A DNA stretch of 64,000 nt, taken from contig CAJSYJ010000003.1 in assembly GCA_910574205.1 (NCBI GenBank), positions 186,001-250,000 of the forward strand, given 5' to 3'. Below the pieces are notes generated by a model. The model was not told where the DNA came from and searched no databases. It was given only the letters and a program-made list of their open reading frames with translations. This document shows, one piece after another, positions 59,523-64,000 of this stretch (within the stretch, counting starts at the first letter, position 1; every line of letters starts with the position of its first letter). The translations under genes and the position numbers were made by a program. The stretch is from Bacteroidales bacterium. GTDB lineage: Bacteria > Bacteroidota > Bacteroidia > Bacteroidales > Rikenellaceae.

Positions 59523-61079
59523 CTATTTGGTAACTCTTTCGAGCCACTTGACCATAGAGAGCATGACCAGCATCGACAGACCGCATGCAGCCACGAATAC
59601 GAACCACGTAGCCCACATCGGAACGCTCGTGTAGAGCAGACCGCCGACGAAGAGCAGCGAGTTGCCCACGGCCGTGGCAGCGAGCCAGCAGCCCTGCATC
59701 AGACCCTGCATGTGAGGGGGAGCCACCTTCGAGACGAATGCCAGACCCAGCGGCGATATGAACAGCTCGGCAACGGTAAGGATGAAGTAGAGACCCACCA
59801 TTACCCACGGCGTAACAAGAATGTCCCTGGTCTGGTCGGCAGTCATCGTAGCCAGCTCGGCCTTAGAGGGCAGTGCCAGAGAGAAGAGCATCAGGAAGAG
59901 ATATGCCGCAGCGGCGATACCCATACCCATAGCGATCTTCATCGGCGTAGAGATCTCCTTGCCGCGGTTGCGCAGCCAGCCGAACAGCCACATGATCAGC
60001 GGCGTCAGCGTAACGACGAAGAAGGGGTTGACGCTCTGGAATATCTCGGCGCCCTTTATAGTCGTGAATCCGAGGTTAATATTGATAACGTCCAGATTGA
60101 CGTAGTCGCGAGCGAAATATGTCAGCGAATAACCGTTCTGGTGGAACGACACCCAGAAGAAGATTACCACGCCGAATACTGCGAACAGAGCATAGATGCG
60201 CTGCCTGATCTCCTGCGCGTCCATCTTGATCTCCTCGGCCGATACGGCTTTCTTGCCAGCCGCTGCGACGCACTTCTTGGCGGGGTCGGGGAAACGCTTG
60301 CGGTTGGTAATGTAAATTACCAGCGACACGAGCATCATGACGATAGCCGCCATGAACGCATACTGGAATCCGCGGTTGAACACTTCGAGATAGTCGTTGC
60401 AGAATGCGCCGAGATCGGCTACGGGCGAACCGTCCAGCTGAGCCTCGCCGGCGAACTGTTGCAGGTTGGCCATGCTGCTCGACGACATGGCCTCGCCCTT
60501 GTCGATATACTCGTGGCAGAGCTCGGGCAACTTGGCGTTATAGTCGAAGTTATGCACCTTCAACCACCAGTTGCGCACGCCGATCGCAATGAACGGAGCG
60601 AAGAAACCGCCGATGTTGATGAACATGTAGAATATCTGGAAGCCCGATTCGCGCTTGTCGCTGAACTCCTTGTTGTCGTACATCTGACCCACGAGCGCTT
60701 GCAGGTTGCCCTTGAACAGACCGTTACCGAATGCGATTACCAGCAGGCCCAGACACGTCAGCATCAGATAGAGTCCCTTGTTGGGCACGGGTGTCGGCGT
60801 GGGAATTGCGATAATCAGGTAACCGACCGCCATGACGATCAGGCCCCACATGATAGTGCCCTTGTAGTTCTTGGTCTTATCGGCGATGATACCGCCGACC
60901 AGCGCAAGCAGATAGATAGAGGCATAGAAGCCCGAGTAGATGTAACCCGCCGTCTTCTCGTCGAGCCCGAACTTGGCCGAGATGAAGAGCGTCAGAATAG
61001 CCATCATGATGTAGAAGCCGAAGCGTTCGCCCATGTTGGCCAGAGCGGCGGCGATCAAACCTTTTGGTTGTTTAAACAT
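59523..61079 (-). CDS. POT-family proton-coupled di/tripeptide transporter
   Basis: 518 aa, 12-14 transmembrane helices. Family signatures are seen: NMGERFGFYIMMAIL (the ExxERFxxY motif), GGIIADKTKNYKGTI and FQIFYMFINIGGFFAPFI (the FYxxINxG motif). Imports small peptides with protons. A soluble loop at about residues 180-235 is larger than in many homologues. Has its own promoter, divergent from glgB. Confidence 0.92.
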   Translation of the reverse strand: MFKQPKGLIAAALANMGERFGFYIMMAILTLFISAKFGLDEKTAGYIYSGFYASIYLLALVGGIIADKTKNYKGTIMWGLIVMAVGYLIIAIPTPTPVPNKGLYLMLTCLGLLVIAFGNGLFKGNLQALVGQMYDNKEFSDKRESGFQIFYMFINIGGFFAPFIAIGVRNWWLKVHNFDYNAKLPELCHEYIDKGEAMSSSSMANLQQFAGEAQLDGSPVADLGAFCNDYLEVFNRGFQYAFMAAIVMMLVSLVIYITNRKRFPDPAKKCVAAAGKKAVSAEEIKMDAQEIRQRIYALFAVFGVVIFFWVSFHQNGYSLTYFARDYVNLDVININLGFTTIKGAEIFQSVNPFFVVTLTPLIMWLFGWLRNRGKEISTPMKIAMGMGIAAAAYLFLMLFSLALPSKAELATMTADQTRDILVTPWVMVGLYFILTVAELFISPLGLAFVSKVAPPHMQGLMQGCWLAATAVGNSLLFVGGLLYTSVPMWATWFVFVAACGLSMLVMLSMVKWLERVTK

Positions 61080-61125
61080 AGCTTTCTTTCTATTTTTTAA
61101 TTGACTAATTAAGTTTTAATCTCTA

Positions 61126-61159
61126 CAAAGATATAAAAATTTCGTATATTTGTGCAAAA
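61126..61159 (-). promoter_or_regulatory. promoter of the peptide transporter
   Basis: Minus strand TTTTG (61155-61159), 21 nt, TATCTTTG (61126-61133). Its -33 end touches the glgB -7 box, so the two divergent promoters may interfere. Confidence 0.7.
61145..61152 (+). promoter_or_regulatory. -7 box of glgB
   Basis: TATATTTG, perfect TAnnTTTG. It overlaps the GTG at 61152, which rules that codon out as the start. Confidence 0.6.
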
Positions 61160-61175
61160 TCGATCACAAAAAGAT

Positions 61176-63206
61176 ATGGAAGCGCAAAAAAAGCGTTTGG
61201 CCGTCGTCGAAGCCGACCCGTGGCTCGAACCCGTCGAGGGAGAGCTCGAACGTCGGCACGCCATGTACCGCGGCCGGCTCGACGACATAGCATCGTCGGC
61301 CGGCTCGATCGTCGACTATGCCAACGGATACCGCTACTTCGGCTGGCAGAGAGACGACCAGATGTCGGGCTGGTGGTTCCGCGAGTGGCTGCCCGAGGCC
61401 GCCGACGTCTATCTGTTCGGCGACTTCAACTCGTGGCAGCGCACGCAGCTGCGGCTCGACAAGGACCGCAACGGCGTGTGGAGCATATTCCTGCCCGACG
61501 CGATGTATGCCGGCCGGCTCGTCCACGGCTCGCTCTACAAGATACACGTCCACGGTGCCAACGGCTGGCACGACCGCATCCCGGCCTGGGCGCGGCGCGT
61601 GGTGCAGGACGAGGCGACGAAGAATTTCACGGCGCAGTTCTGGGCGCCCGAACCATATGTATGGCGCGACGGCGGATACCGTCCCGCGGACGAGCCGCTG
61701 CTCATCTACGAGGCCCACACGGGCATGGCGCAGGAGCGTCAGGGCGTAGGCACCTATCGCGAATTTTCGGACCGCATACTGCCTCTTATAAAGGAGGAGG
61801 GCTACAACGCCGTACAGCTCATGGCCGTGGCCGAACACCCCTATTACGGCTCGTTCGGCTACCACGTATCGAGTCTGTTCGCACCCTCGTCGCGCTTCGG
61901 CACGCCCGAGGAGCTTAAAGCGCTCGTCGACCGTGCGCACGCGCTCGGACTGAGGGTAATCATGGATCTGGTGCACGCCCACTACGTCAAGAATCTCAAC
62001 GAGGGCATAGCCGCGCTCGACGGCTCCGACCACCTCTACTCCAAAGCCGGCGAGGCGGGTTACCAGCCCTATTGGGACTCGATGATCTTCGACTACGGCA
62101 AGCGCGAGGTGCAGCACTTCCTGCTCTCGAACGTCAAATACTGGCTCGACGAATACCACTTCGACGGCTACCGCTTCGACGGCGTAACGTCGATGCTCTA
62201 TCATCATCACGGCTATGTCGACTTCGATTCGCGCGAAAAGTTCTTCGACGAGGGTGTCGACCGCGATGCCGTGGTCTACCTCTCGCTGGCAAACCGTCTG
62301 GTGCACGAGTTCCGCCCCGAGGCGGTTACCGTCGCCGAGGACGTGAGCGGCATGCCCGGCATCTGCACCCCCGCCGACGAGGGCGGCATCGGCTTCGACT
62401 ACCGTCTGGGCATGGCCATACCCGACTACTGGATCAAGATACTCAAAGACCAGAGCGACGAGGAGTGGAACCTGTGGGAGATGTGGTCGGTCATGACCAA
62501 CCGGCTGCCGTCGGTCAGAACGGTCGCCTACGCCGAGTCGCACGATCAGGCGCTCGTGGGCGACAAGACCATCGCCTTCCGACTTATGGACAAGGAGATG
62601 TACTACGCCATGGATCGCGCCTCGCAGAGCATCGTCGTCGACCGCGGCATGGCTCTGCACAAGATGATACGCCTGATGACGATCTCAACGGGCGGCGAAG
62701 CCTACCTCAACTTCATGGGCAACGAGTTCGGCCACCCCGAGTGGATCGACTTCCCCAGAGAGGGCAACGGCTGGTCGTATGCCCATGCGCGCCGGCAGTG
62801 GTCGCTTATGGACGACGAGAATCTGCGATACGCCTTTCTGGCCGGCTTCGACCGCGCCATGCTCGCACTCGTAAAGCGCTTCGGCGTGCTCTCGGACGGC
62901 TACCCCTACAACCTGCTCATCGACGAGAAGAACAAGACCATGGTCTTCTCGCACAGCTCTCTGGTATTCGTATTCAACTGGCACCCGACGGCCTCGATCC
63001 CCGACTACGAGATGCCCGTGCCGTGGCCGGGCAAGTATACCCCGCTGCTGTCGACAGACGAGGAGCGGTTCGGCGGGCTGGGGCGCACACGCACCGGCGG
63101 CGAACACTTCTCTATCGACGTCGATAGCGGCGACGGCACGCCGCGCCACACCATACGCATATATAATACGTCGCGAACGGCCGTGGTGCTGGAATACAAA
63201 GGATAA
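61176..63206 (+). CDS. glgB: 1,4-alpha-glucan branching enzyme (GH13)
   Basis: 676 aa from the ATG at 61176; a GTG start 24 nt upstream lies in the promoter. N-terminal CBM48 (VYLFGDFNSWQRTQLRL) then a GH13 barrel: MDLVHAHYVKN (about residue 263), nucleophile Asp335 in GYRFDGVTSM, acid/base Glu388 in VAEDVSG and Asp457 in ESHDQ. Eukaryote-like GH13_8 type by MLYHHHG after the nucleophile. Makes alpha-1,6 branches in glycogen. Confidence 0.93.
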   Translation: MEAQKKRLAVVEADPWLEPVEGELERRHAMYRGRLDDIASSAGSIVDYANGYRYFGWQRDDQMSGWWFREWLPEAADVYLFGDFNSWQRTQLRLDKDRNGVWSIFLPDAMYAGRLVHGSLYKIHVHGANGWHDRIPAWARRVVQDEATKNFTAQFWAPEPYVWRDGGYRPADEPLLIYEAHTGMAQERQGVGTYREFSDRILPLIKEEGYNAVQLMAVAEHPYYGSFGYHVSSLFAPSSRFGTPEELKALVDRAHALGLRVIMDLVHAHYVKNLNEGIAALDGSDHLYSKAGEAGYQPYWDSMIFDYGKREVQHFLLSNVKYWLDEYHFDGYRFDGVTSMLYHHHGYVDFDSREKFFDEGVDRDAVVYLSLANRLVHEFRPEAVTVAEDVSGMPGICTPADEGGIGFDYRLGMAIPDYWIKILKDQSDEEWNLWEMWSVMTNRLPSVRTVAYAESHDQALVGDKTIAFRLMDKEMYYAMDRASQSIVVDRGMALHKMIRLMTISTGGEAYLNFMGNEFGHPEWIDFPREGNGWSYAHARRQWSLMDDENLRYAFLAGFDRAMLALVKRFGVLSDGYPYNLLIDEKNKTMVFSHSSLVFVFNWHPTASIPDYEMPVPWPGKYTPLLSTDEERFGGLGRTRTGGEHFSIDVDSGDGTPRHTIRIYNTSRTAVVLEYKG

Positions 63207-63229
63207 TAAAACTCTAACCCAATAACGTT

Positions 63230-64000
63230 ATGGCTTTAATAAAATGCCCCGTATGCTCGGGCACCATATCCGACAAAGCCGCAAAGTGTCCCCACTGCGG
63301 CACGCAGTTCGAACAGCGGCCGAAAGCACCCGCTGCGACGGCAGAGCCGGCCGCGGCACCTGCGCAGCAGCAGCCTGCACAGCTCCGGCCTGCACCGGCC
63401 GCGGCACCCGCCCCCGCCGCGAATCGCAACGGCTCGCACGCATGGCTCTACGTTCTGCTCGCGCTGCTGCTGGCCGCAGCGTGCGGTGCAGGCGTCTACT
63501 TCTACAAGAAACACGACAAGGCTGCCGAACGGCCGAGCGCGGCCGACAAGATCGCCGCACTGGTAGACCGATGCGATGACAGCAGCGGCGACGCTTACGG
63601 ATACTGCGAAGAATATTACGTTGAAAACAGCGACGAATACTGTTGCGAGGAGCCTGCGCCGATGCCCTATGGGGAGGTGTGGAGCATGGACGAATATCCG
63701 CAACTCGCCACGCACCGCTACAACGACATCTACACCGTATCGACCCTCAGTCTGACGGGCGATCCGGAATGGATCAAGCCGCTGCTGCCCTTCGGCACCG
63801 GCCGCGCCGCGGTCTTCGCCGATCGCATCTGGCTGCGCGGCACGACGGATTCATCGTCAGACAACAATAAAATAGCACTTCTCGAATACGGCACCCTGCT
63901 CGACGTGGTGTCGGTCGTAAACGACAAATGGGTGCAGGTCGAAGTCGTCACGGGCGAGAACCGGCTGCGCCGCGGATACGTCGCGCAGGAGTTCGTCATC
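63230..64000 (+). CDS. zinc-ribbon membrane protein with SH3-like domain (cut by window end)
   Basis: At least 257 aa; no stop before 64000. Zinc ribbon Cys6/9/20/23, Ala/Pro/Gln-rich linker, transmembrane helix at about residues 67-90, acidic Cys-containing stretch (YGYCEEYYVENSDEYCCEEP), and a C-terminal SH3-like domain (LLEYGTLLDVVSVVNDKWVQ). Same design as the 103 protein: cytoplasmic ribbon, outside sensor part. It starts 23 nt after glgB. Confidence 0.8.
   Translation, partial: MALIKCPVCSGTISDKAAKCPHCGTQFEQRPKAPAATAEPAAAPAQQQPAQLRPAPAAAPAPAANRNGSHAWLYVLLALLLAAACGAGVYFYKKHDKAAERPSAADKIAALVDRCDDSSGDAYGYCEEYYVENSDEYCCEEPAPMPYGEVWSMDEYPQLATHRYNDIYTVSTLSLTGDPEWIKPLLPFGTGRAAVFADRIWLRGTTDSSSDNNKIALLEYGTLLDVVSVVNDKWVQVEVVTGENRLRRGYVAQEFVI

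Noticed and set aside
59340..61100. 586-aa ORF on the + strand
   Set aside because: Antisense to the peptide transporter, which has clear family motifs.
61152..61175. GTG start for glgB adding 8 residues
   Set aside because: The GTG overlaps the -7 box and cannot be in the transcript.
61164..62660. 498-aa ORF on the - strand
   Set aside because: Antisense shadow of glgB.

Overview
The window is a stretch of a GC-rich Bacteroidales chromosome (Alistipes-like is my best guess) carrying one nearly complete siphovirus-type prophage of about 52.6 kb. The host assignment rests on TAnnTTTG -7 promoter boxes, SusD-era style Bacteroidetes lipoproteins, a tyrosine integrase with the Bacteroidetes-type arm-binding N-terminus, and host genes of visibly higher GC than the prophage. 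No 16S or other marker is present, so the genus is not proven.

Host flanks. Left: a zinc-ribbon/coiled-coil membrane protein (103-1473), a noncoding stretch, and an unrecognised gene (1961-2818). Right: two overlapping lipoprotein genes (55502-56628), a DsbD-type thiol reductant transporter (56877-58877), a GC-rich noncoding stretch with 21-bp tandem repeats, a POT-family peptide transporter (59523-61079), a glycogen branching enzyme (61176-63206) and the start of a second zinc-ribbon membrane protein cut by the window end (63230 onward). The prophage appears to sit between the lipoprotein genes and the 1961 gene; a 7-bp candidate core (ATTTGAT) occurs at 2885 and 55486 but is weak.

Prophage layout, reading from the right because most genes are on the minus strand: integrase (54149-55315); three plus-strand HTH regulators (52958-54145) facing a divergent early operon; small early genes and an excisionase-like protein; a tRNA-like element; a recombination block (annealing-protein candidate, YqaJ exonuclease, SF2 helicase) that contains an unexpected DGR target gene; a replication block (DUF4373-type initiator with internal iterons, primase-helicase); two or more DNA methyltransferases; an operon that starts with SAM synthetase, a ParB-methyltransferase fusion and a pyruvoyl-type SAM decarboxylase and runs directly into small and large terminase, portal and MuF-like genes; a plus-strand accessory island (25926-30872) with a DUF932 gene, many small genes and a HigBA-like toxin-antitoxin pair; then scaffold, decoration protein, capsid (with a BACON domain), connectors, tail tube, tRNA-Met, frameshifted tail chaperone, a 1604-aa tape measure, Dit-like and coiled-coil tail proteins, a diversity-generating retroelement (DGR), the large tail protein, and a lysis cassette (membrane protein, GH108 endolysin, unimolecular-spanin candidate), ending in two moron-like genes.

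Main finds. (1) A complete DGR: template repeat 11624-11733, variable repeat 11810-11919 at the end of a 477-aa tail protein, and an RT; all 17 TR/VR differences fall on TR adenines of the coding strand. (2) A second variable repeat of the same TR lies 38 kb away at 49681-49751, in frame inside a 190-aa protein encoded between the annealing-protein candidate and the YqaJ exonuclease; all 11 differences there are also adenine-derived. (3) A 19-bp dyad, consensus ATGATTRTAWTATAATCAT, recurs at five to six intergenic sites beside Bacteroidetes-type promoters and looks like a prophage-wide operator. (4) SAM synthetase and SAM decarboxylase head the DNA-packaging operon together with a methyltransferase, suggesting a SAM-based DNA or polyamine function timed with packaging.
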